DNA of 48,647 nt, from assembly GCA_017450685.1 (NCBI GenBank), contig JAFSTB010000029.1:1-48647 (forward strand). The letters run 5' to 3'. Positions within the stretch are counted from its first letter, which is position 1. The number at the start of each line of letters is the position of its first letter. Positions 40,296-48,344 of this stretch are shown one piece after another. The position numbers and the translations under genes were made by a program. This DNA comes from Paludibacteraceae bacterium. GTDB taxonomy: Bacteria; Bacteroidota; Bacteroidia; Bacteroidales; Paludibacteraceae. The notes below the pieces were generated by a model. That model ran no database searches. It saw only the letters and a program-made list of their open reading frames with translations, and had not been told where the DNA came from.

Positions 40296-42545
40296 TTATA
40301 TTTCCACAATGGTCACTCCGGCACCGCCGTGGTTGGGGTCGCCGTCGTGAAACGACTCAATGCGTTGTCCGCGACGGTTGAGCGAAGAGAGGTAGTCGCG
40401 TGTTATCTGTTTGAGTGCTCCCGTACCCGTTCCGTGCAGGATAGTCACCTCGCCGGCTGCCACCATAATGGCATCGTCCATATAGGCAATAAGTGCCTCC
40501 AACGCCTCATCGGCACGCATACCACGCAAGTCCAAAGTGCGGTTGAACGACACCTTGCGCTGATGGATGGTGTTGGCTATATTCGACTGAGGCGCAGGCG
40601 CGGTCTTTGTCAAAAAGCGCAGGTCTTTGAGGTCGCGCAACCGTTTAGGTCTTTCCGCCGGTGACACCTGCTGCTTCATCTCTTCCACTTTTTCGCGTGC
40701 CTGCTTGGTTTTGGCACTATCAGCCTTATGCTCTTTTATCTCGCGTATAGTGCGCTCAATGACGGCATTGGACCGCTGCAAAAGGTCGGCTGCCTCCTCT
40801 TTGGCTTGCAACAGGATGGTCTTACGCTTCTCTTTGATTTGAGCCAACTCCTCTTCATAACGGGCTATACGCTCCTCAAGGTGCTTCTCCTTCTGACGGA
40901 TATTATCACGTTTCTTCGCCCAATAACGTTTGTCACGAGCAATGTCTTGAAGCGAATGATCGTAGTTGATATGCTCTTCACCCACCAACTCAGTCGCCTG
41001 AGCAATTATCTCTTCGTTCAAGCCAATCTGTCGTGCTATCTCTATGGCAAAACTGCTACCTGCCTGTCCCACCGATAGTTGGAAGAGAGGTCGCATCGCA
41101 CCTCTGTCGTAAAGCATAGCGGCATTGAGCAGACCTTCGGTCGTCTGTGCCAAGTGCTTGAGGTTGGTATAGTGGGTCGTCACTATGCCGTAAGCCTCTT
41201 TGGCGTTGAGTTGCATCAAGATAGCCTCGGCTATGGCACCACCTATGAGAGGCTCCGTTCCTGACCCGAACTCGTCAATAAGAAACAGCGTACCACCATC
41301 AGCCAACTGCAAGAAACGCTTCATGTTCCTCAAATGCGACGAATAGGTGGATAGGTCGTCCAATAGCGACTGCTCATCACCGATGTCAAGCAGTATATGT
41401 TCAAACACGCCGCACACACTGCTCTCAGCCATAGGCACCAACAGTCCGCATTGCAACATATATTGCACCAATGCCACTGTCTTCAGACACACCGACTTAC
41501 CGCCGGCATTCGGCCCGGAAATGACTAAGATACGGTTTTTATCGTTCAGTTGTACCGTGAGCGGCACCACCGTCTTGTTTTGCTGCTGAAAAGAGAGATA
41601 TAGAACAGGGTGTCTTGCCTCGTGCCAATTGAGCAATGGTCGGTTCTCTATTAGCGGTGCTATTGCTCCGAGCATCTTGCCTAATTGCGCTTTGGCTTGC
41701 AGGAAGTCCACATACCCCAAGAAACGGTTAGTGGCATAGATATCAGGCAATAAGGGTCGTATGCGGCGAGAGATGTCGGTCAGTATCTTCACTCTTTCGC
41801 GCTGCTCTTCGCTTTGCAGCGAACGTATATGGTTGTTAGCCTCCACCACTTCTTGCGGTTCAACGAAGAGCGTCTTACCGGTAGCCGACTCATCGTGTAC
41901 TATACCGCCTATATGTCGTCTGTGAGCAGGCGGCACGGGCAGCACCATTCGTCCTTCACGCATAGTAGGCATAGTATCCTGCTCCAACCAACCCTCTCTT
42001 TGGGCTTGACGCAAAACGGAACGTATAGCCTTCTCCACCGACCCTTGAGCCATCTTCATCTCGCGACGGATACGAGACAGTTCAGCAGAAGCATTATCAC
42101 GCAACTGACCATACCTGTCAAGCAAAGCATTGACCCAACCAACAATAGGTTCAACAGCGGAAGTGGTAGTGCGTATGGCACTTAACAGAGGGAAACGCTG
42201 ACTATCCAAACCTCGAAAGAAAAGCGACAGACGGCAAGCATAATCCATCGAAAGAGCCAATGCCGACAATTCGGCTTCGTCTAGAAACAGACCGTCAACA
42301 CGAATACGCGCAAGAGCCGAATCGACTTCGCCTATCGTGCCTTCGGGAAACCCTAACGAAGTGTCAGACAGCACTATAAGCATCTCCTGCGTCTCCGTCA
42401 GACGACTAAGAATAAGGTTATAATCAGTAAGAAAAGTCATCTTCTCCACCTCTTGCCTTCCCAATTCGGAAGTGCAGAGCGACTGCAATCGTTCACGAAG
42501 AAGATGAAAATCAAGTTTGCGTTCAAATGTATCGGGGTAAATCAT
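40296..42545 (-). CDS. mutS2: MutS2 ATPase/nuclease with Smr domain
   Basis: 749 residues. It lacks the mismatch-reading domains of MutS1. The clamp/core region is followed by Walker A SGPNAGGKSVCLKTVALV (about 340-357), Walker B GGTLFLIDEFGSGTEP and the TTHYTNLKHLA switch. A long coiled coil (about 510-620, KEKHLEERIARYEEELAQIK) leads to the C-terminal Smr domain (FNRTLDLRGMRADEALEAL, HGTGTGALKQ). MutS2 proteins limit homologous recombination or rescue collided ribosomes, depending on the species. The gene overlaps the DUF721 gene by 4 nt (ATGA). Confidence 0.94.
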   Translation of the reverse strand: MIYPDTFERKLDFHLLRERLQSLCTSELGRQEVEKMTFLTDYNLILSRLTETQEMLIVLSDTSLGFPEGTIGEVDSALARIRVDGLFLDEAELSALALSMDYACRLSLFFRGLDSQRFPLLSAIRTTTSAVEPIVGWVNALLDRYGQLRDNASAELSRIRREMKMAQGSVEKAIRSVLRQAQREGWLEQDTMPTMREGRMVLPVPPAHRRHIGGIVHDESATGKTLFVEPQEVVEANNHIRSLQSEEQRERVKILTDISRRIRPLLPDIYATNRFLGYVDFLQAKAQLGKMLGAIAPLIENRPLLNWHEARHPVLYLSFQQQNKTVVPLTVQLNDKNRILVISGPNAGGKSVCLKTVALVQYMLQCGLLVPMAESSVCGVFEHILLDIGDEQSLLDDLSTYSSHLRNMKRFLQLADGGTLFLIDEFGSGTEPLIGGAIAEAILMQLNAKEAYGIVTTHYTNLKHLAQTTEGLLNAAMLYDRGAMRPLFQLSVGQAGSSFAIEIARQIGLNEEIIAQATELVGEEHINYDHSLQDIARDKRYWAKKRDNIRQKEKHLEERIARYEEELAQIKEKRKTILLQAKEEAADLLQRSNAVIERTIREIKEHKADSAKTKQAREKVEEMKQQVSPAERPKRLRDLKDLRFLTKTAPAPQSNIANTIHQRKVSFNRTLDLRGMRADEALEALIAYMDDAIMVAAGEVTILHGTGTGALKQITRDYLSSLNRRGQRIESFHDGDPNHGGAGVTIVEI

Positions 42546-42841
42546 CCTAACAATCGTATATCGTGAATCACGTTAGAGCCGACAGTCTCGTTGAGTTTCT
42601 TCACCAATTGGAAACGGCACTGAAAGAGTTGGTTTTTGAGTGCGGCACTATGCATATAAGCATATAGCACGCCTTGCCGTATCTCTAATCGGGTGGTCAT
42701 CTCGGCTGCCATCTGCCCCACCACCTGCGGCCACAAACGGATAAGACGCTGCTCCAAAAGAGGTTGCTCCAAACCGGAAGAGCGAAGAAAAGCAGTCACC
42801 AAATCACCTATCGGTTGTACAGCGTGATTCATAACATTCAC
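42542..42841 (-). CDS. DUF721/DciA-like protein
   Basis: 99 residues. The KH-like DUF721 pattern is visible: IGDLVTAFLRSSGLEQPLLE, then IRLWPQVVGQMAAEMTTRLE and GVLYAYMHSAALKNQLFQCR. DciA, of the same family, loads the replicative helicase in bacteria without DnaC, so a replication role is plausible but inferred. The start could be Met1 or Met4. It lies between the glucosaminidase gene (1-bp gap) and mutS2 (4-nt overlap). Confidence 0.82.
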   Translation of the reverse strand: MNVMNHAVQPIGDLVTAFLRSSGLEQPLLEQRLIRLWPQVVGQMAAEMTTRLEIRQGVLYAYMHSAALKNQLFQCRFQLVKKLNETVGSNVIHDIRLLG

Positions 42842-42842
42842 T

Positions 42843-43805
42843 TTACCTTAATCTCAGTTCTTGTCTGGTGGTCAGAGGCGTTCCCTCAGGAATGCCGTTC
42901 AGTTCGTACAGAGTGCGCATCTGAAAACCGAACTTCTGCGATATGGACCAAGCCGTATCACCCTTACGCACCATATAACGAGCATACTTACGCGGGGCTT
43001 TCTTGGGCTTGGGATAGAGATAGACACGGTCGCCGCCACGCAACTGACGATTATCCAAGGCATCATTATACCGGCGAAGCGTCTTCTCTTTCATGTTCAA
43101 GAAATAAGCCAATGAAGCAAAGGTCTCACCCTGCTCGGCTATGATATAGCGAGTATGGTTCTGCTTACCGGAACGATGCTCCATATACAACGGCATATTC
43201 TGCTCCGACACCTTATCGCGCAGACTCTTGCTCTCCGCTATCTCCACTGTATCAGCCGCATACACCGTCTCTCCTTTCTTCGTCACCTTTTGTTTTGCTC
43301 CCTCATCTGCCACTAACCGGTTCAAACCATACTCCTCGATGATACGTATCAGTTTGTCAGGATATTGAGGGTCGGTGGCATAACCGCACTGCTTAAGTCC
43401 ACGTGCCCAACCTTTGTAGTCGGTCAAAGGCAAACTGAATAACTGCTTATACCTGTCTCTAAGCAAGAACCTGGAGTGATCCTCATACGATTCGGAAGCA
43501 TGGCGATATTTGCGGAAACACTCGTTCTTCTTGTCGTCATCATGCCTATACGACTCACCCTTCCAATCCGACGTACACTTGATACCGAAATGGTTATTCG
43601 CCTTTAGCGCCAACTCACTCTTGCCTGCACCCGACTCAAGGATACCCTGCGCCATGGTGATAGAAGCGGGAATACGGTGCAGACGCTGCTGCTCAATCGC
43701 TATATCACGGTACTGCTCAATGTATTGCACGTAGGAAGGCAACTTATCGGCAAACAAGAAAAACGATATTAAAAGCGATGAAAAAAGAGAAAAAAAACGT
43801 TTCAT
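42843..43805 (-). CDS. LysM-containing N-acetylglucosaminidase (GH73-like)
   Basis: 320 residues from the ATG at 43805, chosen because MKRFFSLFSSLLISFFLFAD is a signal peptide and because the promoter at 43835-43866 lies inside the longer frame. The glucosaminidase domain (about 20-170) has the catalytic Glu in SITMAQGILESGAGKSELAL, plus NNHFGIKC and the YRHASESYEDHSRFL segment. Two LysM modules follow (YIIAEQGETFASLAYFLNMK about 215-260, YMVRKGDTAWSISQKFGFQM about 275-318) for peptidoglycan binding. It cleaves glycan strands in the periplasm, probably during growth or division. It leads the operon to folK. Confidence 0.9.
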   Translation of the reverse strand: MKRFFSLFSSLLISFFLFADKLPSYVQYIEQYRDIAIEQQRLHRIPASITMAQGILESGAGKSELALKANNHFGIKCTSDWKGESYRHDDDKKNECFRKYRHASESYEDHSRFLLRDRYKQLFSLPLTDYKGWARGLKQCGYATDPQYPDKLIRIIEEYGLNRLVADEGAKQKVTKKGETVYAADTVEIAESKSLRDKVSEQNMPLYMEHRSGKQNHTRYIIAEQGETFASLAYFLNMKEKTLRRYNDALDNRQLRGGDRVYLYPKPKKAPRKYARYMVRKGDTAWSISQKFGFQMRTLYELNGIPEGTPLTTRQELRLR

Positions 43806-43834
43806 ATTCGACGTAACTATCTGAAAAATCCCTG

Positions 43835-43866
43835 CAAAAGTACGGAAGATTTTGCAAACCGACAAA
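43835..43866 (-). promoter_or_regulatory. Bacteroidetes-type promoter for the glucosaminidase-folK operon
   Basis: Minus strand: TTTG (43863-43866), a 20-bp spacer and TACTTTTG (43835-43842), 30 bp before the start. It overlaps the divergent promoter at 43851-43882. Confidence 0.8.
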
Positions 43867-43882
43867 AATATCAATACCTTTG
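43851..43882 (+). promoter_or_regulatory. Bacteroidetes-type promoter for the THUMP-like methyltransferase
   Basis: TTTG (43851-43854), a 20-bp spacer and TACCTTTG (43875-43882), 46 bp before the ATG at 43928. Its -33 lies in the spacer of the minus-strand promoter and the reverse, so polymerase can hold only one at a time. Confidence 0.8.
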
Positions 43883-43927
43883 CACGATTTTCTTCTTCTT
43901 GCTTGCACAGCCAAACCACCACGCACA

Positions 43928-45109
43928 ATGTCTATCACCGAATTTATAGAAGCACATGCCGCCGACGATGTCCGGCAGTTGGCTCTGCAACGACAACGTT
44001 TTCCGGCACTTAACAACGAACAATGGCTCTTTTGTCTGCAACAGATCGACGGCAGACAACGTATGCAACGCAAACTGCCGCAACTATGTCAGACACCAGG
44101 CTTCACTTTTGCACCACATCTCAACCTCGAACAGTGCAGCAGTGAAGCCACTGCAACGTACAAAGCACAACTGATTCAGTCTTTGGATATTGATACGGTG
44201 GTGGATTTGACAGGCGGTTTTGGCATTGACAGTCTGTATATGAGCAAGATAGCCAAGCAAGTGCATTACGTGGAACAGGACGGGACACTCTGCCGCATAA
44301 TGCAACACAACACTAACTGCCTCAATGCCAATGTCACAGCACACCACTCCACTGCTGAAAACATCTTATCCGACCACTCCTTCTGGCAATCACTCACTCC
44401 CGAAAAGACACTCATCTATGCCGACCCCGCACGGCGCAATACCGAAGGCAAAAAAGTATTCCTACTCTCTGATTGCCAACCTGATATCGTATCACTAATG
44501 CCGCTTATACAACAGCGTGCCAAACATTGGCTGCTTAAACTCTCGCCGATGTTGGACCCCGTCTTAGCCATAAGAGAATTAAATACTGACGCTATAACAC
44601 ATATTGTCGCCGTAGCAGACGAGGTGAAAGAAATGCTACTGCAAAAAGCAAATAACGCAACTTGTGACACCGTGATTGTCAGCGACTTAACAACCTCTTT
44701 CTCTTTCGCTTTCACCCGACGGGAAGAACAACAAGCACAGTGCCTCTATGCAGATAGAGTAAAGACCTATCTCTACGAACCGTCTGCCGCAATGCTCAAA
44801 GCCGGCGCTCACAAACGGATAAGCGAACATTGGCATTTGGAAAAATTAGACCCTAACACGCAACTATACACATCCGATACTCTGATTGCCGATTTTCCGG
44901 GAAAAGTGTTTATCACCACAGAACAGAAGCCTCAAAAAGGTGCGAAAATGAATGTCCTTTGCCGCAATTACCCCTTAACAGCCAAACAGTTGCAGCACAA
45001 ACTGCATATCACTGACGGCACCGACAACTACCTTATCGGTTTTCGCCTTAAAGGTAAACCTCAGTTAGTGGTCGCAAACAGAATTTTCTCAAAAAATTTG
45101 CAGCATTGA
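43928..45109 (+). CDS. THUMP-like SAM-dependent methyltransferase
   Basis: 393 residues from the ATG at 43928; a longer frame starts at a TTG inside the promoter and is rejected. The SAM site is [20 protein letters not shown] (about 96-115) followed by [11 protein letters not shown]. The [20 protein letters not shown] motif (DPxRR) is the active-site region of the family annotated as THUMP-like or class I rRNA/tRNA methyltransferase. The C-terminal part ([48 protein letters not shown]) is the THUMP-like module. The RNA target is not known. The promoter of the following tRNA-Ser overlaps the end of the gene. Confidence 0.85.
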   Translation: MSITEFIEAHAADDVRQLALQRQRFPALNNEQWLFCLQQIDGRQRMQRKLPQLCQTPGFTFAPHLNLEQCSSEATATYKAQLIQSLDIDTVVDLTGGFGIDSLYMSKIAKQVHYVEQDGTLCRIMQHNTNCLNANVTAHHSTAENILSDHSFWQSLTPEKTLIYADPARRNTEGKKVFLLSDCQPDIVSLMPLIQQRAKHWLLKLSPMLDPVLAIRELNTDAITHIVAVADEVKEMLLQKANNATCDTVIVSDLTTSFSFAFTRREEQQAQCLYADRVKTYLYEPSAAMLKAGAHKRISEHWHLEKLDPNTQLYTSDTLIADFPGKVFITTEQKPQKGAKMNVLCRNYPLTAKQLQHKLHITDGTDNYLIGFRLKGKPQLVVANRIFSKNLQH

Positions 45110-45128
45110 AAATCTTGCCGTACTTTTG
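45097..45128 (+). promoter_or_regulatory. Bacteroidetes-type promoter for tRNA-Ser
   Basis: TTTG (45097-45100), a 20-bp spacer and TACTTTTG (45121-45128). The -33 lies in the last codons of the methyltransferase gene. Confidence 0.8.
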
Positions 45129-45140
45129 CAGCCGCTACGA

Positions 45141-45225
45141 GGAAAGATGGCGGAGTGGTCGATCGCGGCGGTCTTGAAAACCGTTGACCCGAAAGGGTTC
45201 GGGGGTTCGAATCCCTCTCTTTCCG
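45141..45225 (+). tRNA. tRNA-Ser (anticodon TGA)
   Basis: 85 nt, class II with a long variable arm (GACCCGAAAGGGTTC). The acceptor is GGAAAGA/TCTTTCC with discriminator G, the anticodon loop CTTGAAA (TGA, reading TCA), and the T arm GGGGG-TTCGAAT-CCCTC. CCA is not encoded. Confidence 0.93.
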
Positions 45226-45231
45226 CAAAAC

Positions 45232-45278
45232 AAAAACCATCGGTTGGCATTACCCAAGCCAACCGATGGTTTTGTTTA
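45232..45278 (+). terminator. Intrinsic terminator after tRNA-Ser
   Basis: AAACCATCGGTTGGC pairs with GCCAACCGATGGTTT around a 10-nt loop, followed by TGTTT. Confidence 0.85.
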
Positions 45279-45602
45279 TAGCCTTATCGTCGATTTTGGC
45301 GTATAGGTCATATTTAAAATATGCTACCGCGCAACACCTTGCACGAAAATACGATTTTTATTCAACTAACTAAAGTTTCCAACATCAAATAATGTGGATA
45401 TTACATAATCATTAGATGCTTCATCAGCATCTAAAATATTCTTTGAAAGATTGATTTTTTGAGAAAAAAGTAAAGAAAAATAGCAGATAATCAGAAAATT
45501 ATTTATATCTTTGTAGTAGCAAAACAATTAAATACAAACTTAAATTCTGCATCTGCTATGGCTTCTATATAACAAATCTGTTATTATCAGTTTTTGTTTT
45601 GG

Positions 45603-45630
45603 TTGCGGGCGAGGACGACCGCGCTCCAAA
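45603..45630. repeat. Dispersed GC-rich repeat copy, intergenic
   Basis: Matches 6911-6938 at 25 of 28 bases, core GCGGGCGAGGACGACCGCGC. This is the only intergenic full copy in the window. Confidence 0.65.
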
Positions 45631-45639
45631 AGACGGCTG

Positions 45640-45667
45640 CAAAGGTACATTTTTTTGAATTGCGCAA
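45640..45667 (-). promoter_or_regulatory. Possible minus-strand promoter without a clear gene
   Basis: TACCTTTG (45640-45647) with TTG at 45665-45667 and a 17-bp spacer. It reads into the GC-rich repeat, and no gene follows within the decayed stretch. Confidence 0.35.
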
Positions 45668-45877
45668 TAGAGTGAGCAATTTTTTTGTGTTTTTGTGCGT
45701 TTGAGTGAGCATTTCTACTCATTTTTTGCTACTAATTCTTGTTCGAGAAGTAGTTGAAAGTCATTGCCGATTATTAAGATTCCATTACGGTATCTTCCCA
45801 AACAGGATGTAGTGTCAAACTAAAAAAACATTGAAATAGTTGAATCTTTCAAAGCGTTTTCGGCGAAAAGTGCAAAA

Positions 45878-45913
45878 ATATCCGCAATCGGTGTAAGTGC
45901 TGATTTCGGATAT
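45878..45913. promoter_or_regulatory. Operator-like dyad before the redox cassette
   Basis: ATATCCGCAATC (45878-45889) and GATTTCGGATAT (45902-45913) are reverse complements at 11 of 12 positions, with a 12-nt centre. A -7-like TAATTTTG lies at 45919-45926, 6 bp downstream, without a good -33. That fits a promoter that depends on an activator. No regulator gene is in the window. Confidence 0.55.
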
Positions 45914-45991
45914 CGCCGTAATTTTGCAGTCGCTTAGAAACCAGAAATAAACTGATTGTGCAGCATTTTTTATATAAAAAATTTAAACGAT

Positions 45992-47179
45992 ATGCAAATC
46001 TTTGATTATCAGACACCAACGCGCCTTATTTTTGGAGAAGGCGTAGTAGAGCAACTGCAGAAAGTGATGAGTGCGTTCGGCAAGAAAATCCTCCTTACTT
46101 ATGGTGGAGGCAGTATAAAGAAGATACCGGCTTTCAGAGGTAAAGCAGGCAGTTTATATGAGTATGTGCGTGAGACGCTGAAAGATTTTGAGATTATCGA
46201 ACTGCCCGGTATTCAGCCGAATCCGAAATATGATCCTTCGGTATTGGAAGGTGTGCGGCTGTGCAAAGAACATAAGGTGGATGTGATTCTTTCGGTCGGC
46301 GGCGGTTCTGTACTCGATTGCTCCAAGGCGATTGCTGCCGGTGCCTGCTATGACGGCGACCCGTGGGACCTCATTTCTTACAAGGTGAAAGCCCAGGCAG
46401 CCCTGCCGATTGTGGATATTATCACCCTTGCGGCTACCGGTAGCGAGTACGACTGCGGCGGCGTTATCTCCCGCACGGAGACCAACGACAAGATCGGTTA
46501 TATGGACCGCCATCTGTTCCCAGCCGTTTCGTTCCTCGACCCGACCTATACGTTCTCGGTCAGCAAGAAACAGACCGCAGCGGGTATCGCCGATGCAATG
46601 AACCACACCATAGAGCAGTATTTTGCGGAAGACACTACGCTCCTCAACGACGGTTTCTGCGAGTCCATGCTGCGTTCGCTCATGGAGAACGGCCGCAAGT
46701 GTATCGCTAACCCCGAGGACTACCAAGCCCGCGCGGAGATGATGCTCGCCTGCACCTACGGCTGCAACGGTATTCTGGCACTCGGCAACAGCGAGTCCGG
46801 CTGGCCCTGCCACGGCATTGAGCACGCCCTCTCTGCGTACTACGACATCACTCACGGCGAGGGATTAGCTATCATCACACCGCGTTGGATGAAGCATATC
46901 CTCAATGAGCACACCCTGCCGCGGTTCGTCAAGTACGGCATTAACGTCTTTGACATCGACCCCTCGCTGACCCAATGGGAGATTGCCAACAAAGCCATCG
47001 AAGCGACCTACGCGTTCTTTGAGTCTATTAACATCCCGATGCACCTGCGCGAAGTGGGTATCGACGAGAGCCGTCTGGACGAGATGGCACACCATATCGC
47101 TATAAATGAAGGACTGGAGAACGCTTACGCGCCTCTCACGGAGCATGATATTAAACAAATCTTAATTGACAGTTTGTAA
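45992..47179 (+). CDS. Iron-containing alcohol dehydrogenase, YqhD/BdhA-like
   Basis: 395 residues from the ATG at 45992 ([20 protein letters not shown]). The dinucleotide site is [11 protein letters not shown] and [20 protein letters not shown]. Metal ligands lie in [15 protein letters not shown] (Asp, His) and [20 protein letters not shown] (two His). The [16 protein letters not shown] stretch and the overall pattern point to the NADPH-dependent YqhD/butanol-dehydrogenase branch, which reduces a range of aldehydes to alcohols in the cytoplasm. It heads a four-gene group with 1-10 bp gaps. Codon use turns GC-rich from about 46300, unlike the housekeeping genes to the left. Confidence 0.92.
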   Translation: MQIFDYQTPTRLIFGEGVVEQLQKVMSAFGKKILLTYGGGSIKKIPAFRGKAGSLYEYVRETLKDFEIIELPGIQPNPKYDPSVLEGVRLCKEHKVDVILSVGGGSVLDCSKAIAAGACYDGDPWDLISYKVKAQAALPIVDIITLAATGSEYDCGGVISRTETNDKIGYMDRHLFPAVSFLDPTYTFSVSKKQTAAGIADAMNHTIEQYFAEDTTLLNDGFCESMLRSLMENGRKCIANPEDYQARAEMMLACTYGCNGILALGNSESGWPCHGIEHALSAYYDITHGEGLAIITPRWMKHILNEHTLPRFVKYGINVFDIDPSLTQWEIANKAIEATYAFFESINIPMHLREVGIDESRLDEMAHHIAINEGLENAYAPLTEHDIKQILIDSL

Positions 47180-47180
47180 T

Positions 47181-47723
47181 ATGGAAGAATTTCGTGTAGA
47201 TCCGCGGGTGACGACACCCGAAGCGCAAGCGGCGTATATAGAGCAGGGCCGCAAACTATTTGCATTCAACCAGACCGTTCCTTTCACGCCGGAGAATATC
47301 GAAGCGACGAAAGCCCTTTTTGGCGAGAATCTCGGCGAGGGAGCTATCGTACAGCCGCCTTTGAAAGGTGTATGCTTTGATATGGTGCATATCGGCAAAA
47401 ACGTCATGATTATGCCGGATTGTCTGATGATGTCGCGCGGCGGTATCACCATCGAGGACGGTGCGATGATTGCTGCGAACGTGCAACTCATCAGTAATAA
47501 CCACGACCTCTACGAGCGCCAGATTCTCATCTGCAAGCCCGTGCGTATCTGTAAGAATGCTTGGGTGGGTGCCGGGGCTACTATCCTACCGGGCGTGACG
47601 GTCGGCGAGAACGCCGTCGTAGCTGCTGCAGCCGTGGTGACCAAAGACGTCCCTGCCAACACCATCGTCGCCGGCAACCCTGCCAAAGTCATCAAAACCA
47701 TTCCACCAAAGGAAACTAATTAA
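47181..47723 (+). CDS. Hexapeptide-repeat sugar O-acetyltransferase (LacA/Maa-like)
   Basis: 180 residues from the ATG at 47181, 1 bp after the alcohol dehydrogenase stop; a TTG further upstream is rejected. The left-handed beta-helix is shown by hexapeptide repeats: [57 protein letters not shown] and [20 protein letters not shown]. The catalytic His is in [10 protein letters not shown], and the chain ends [12 protein letters not shown]. It is expected to acetylate a sugar or similar hydroxyl from acetyl-CoA. Its substrate in this redox cassette is unclear. Confidence 0.88.
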   Translation: MEEFRVDPRVTTPEAQAAYIEQGRKLFAFNQTVPFTPENIEATKALFGENLGEGAIVQPPLKGVCFDMVHIGKNVMIMPDCLMMSRGGITIEDGAMIAANVQLISNNHDLYERQILICKPVRICKNAWVGAGATILPGVTVGENAVVAAAAVVTKDVPANTIVAGNPAKVIKTIPPKETN

Positions 47724-47733
47724 CAAAGGAACA

Positions 47734-48342
47734 ATGAGAAAACTCTTTTTAACTATCCTCGTAAGCATCGTCGCCCTGACGGGTTGCAATGCGCAAACAA
47801 CTAAAACAAATGAACAAATGGTAAATGATAAAATGAAAAAATGTCTTGTGGTCTTTTTCTCCCATGCCGGAGACAACTACGCAGTAGGAAACATCAAAGT
47901 GGGCAACACCAAGATTGTTGCCGATTACATCAGCGAACTGACGGGTGCCGACCAGTTTGAGATTGTCACCCATAAGTACGACGGCATGGCATATAAACCG
48001 CTTTGCGACCTTGCGCAAGAAGAGCAGTACGCCGATGCACGTCCGGCATTCGAAGGCAAACTGGAGAACCTTGACCAATACGACGTCATCTTCGTCGGCG
48101 GTCCCGTTTGGTGGGGAACGTACCCGCAAGTAATGTTCACCTTCTTCGACCGCTATGACCTGAACGGCAAAACGATCTATCCGTTCACCACCCACGAAGG
48201 AAGCGGTCTCGGCTCATGCGTCAACGATGTTCGCCGTGCGTACCCGAACGCCTCTGTGCAGAAAGGATTCTCCATCTATGGTCATGAAGTGCGTACCAAC
48301 AAAGCAAAAGTAGAAAACTGGCTCAAAAACGCAGGATTCTAA
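47734..48342 (+). CDS. Flavodoxin-fold lipoprotein
   Basis: 202 residues. A lipoprotein signal peptide is visible (FLTILVSIVALTGCNAQTTK, lipidated Cys about 18), so this flavodoxin is exported or membrane-tethered. An internal ATG (MKKCLVVFF) would give a cytosolic form. The flavodoxin fold begins CLVVFFSHAGDNYAVGNIKV with GNTKIVADYI (phosphate loop), and continues VIFVGGPVWWGTYPQVMFTF and FTTHEGSGLGSCVNDVRRAY. FMN binding and electron transfer to a redox partner are inferred. Flavodoxins of this type often travel with YqhD-like and aldo/keto reductase genes. Confidence 0.85.
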   Translation: MRKLFLTILVSIVALTGCNAQTTKTNEQMVNDKMKKCLVVFFSHAGDNYAVGNIKVGNTKIVADYISELTGADQFEIVTHKYDGMAYKPLCDLAQEEQYADARPAFEGKLENLDQYDVIFVGGPVWWGTYPQVMFTFFDRYDLNGKTIYPFTTHEGSGLGSCVNDVRRAYPNASVQKGFSIYGHEVRTNKAKVENWLKNAGF

Positions 48343-48344
48343 GT

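Larger units (their letters stand above)
45279..45877. other. Non-coding stretch with orphan promoters and a possible gene remnant
   Basis: No intact gene is seen. It contains a plus-strand TATCTTTG (45506-45513) whose leader reaches an ATG followed after four codons by a stop, the GC-rich repeat copy at 45603-45630, a minus-strand promoter-like TACCTTTG (45640-45647), and a short minus-strand open run (stop at 45715-45717) coding YRNGILIIGNDFQLLLEQEL that looks protein-like. These fit a decayed locus next to a later acquisition. Confidence 0.5.

Noticed and set aside
45540..45722. 60-codon minus-strand frame containing LERGRPRP
   Set aside because: It is a translation of the GC-rich repeat; such peptides arise from the palindrome and not from a gene.
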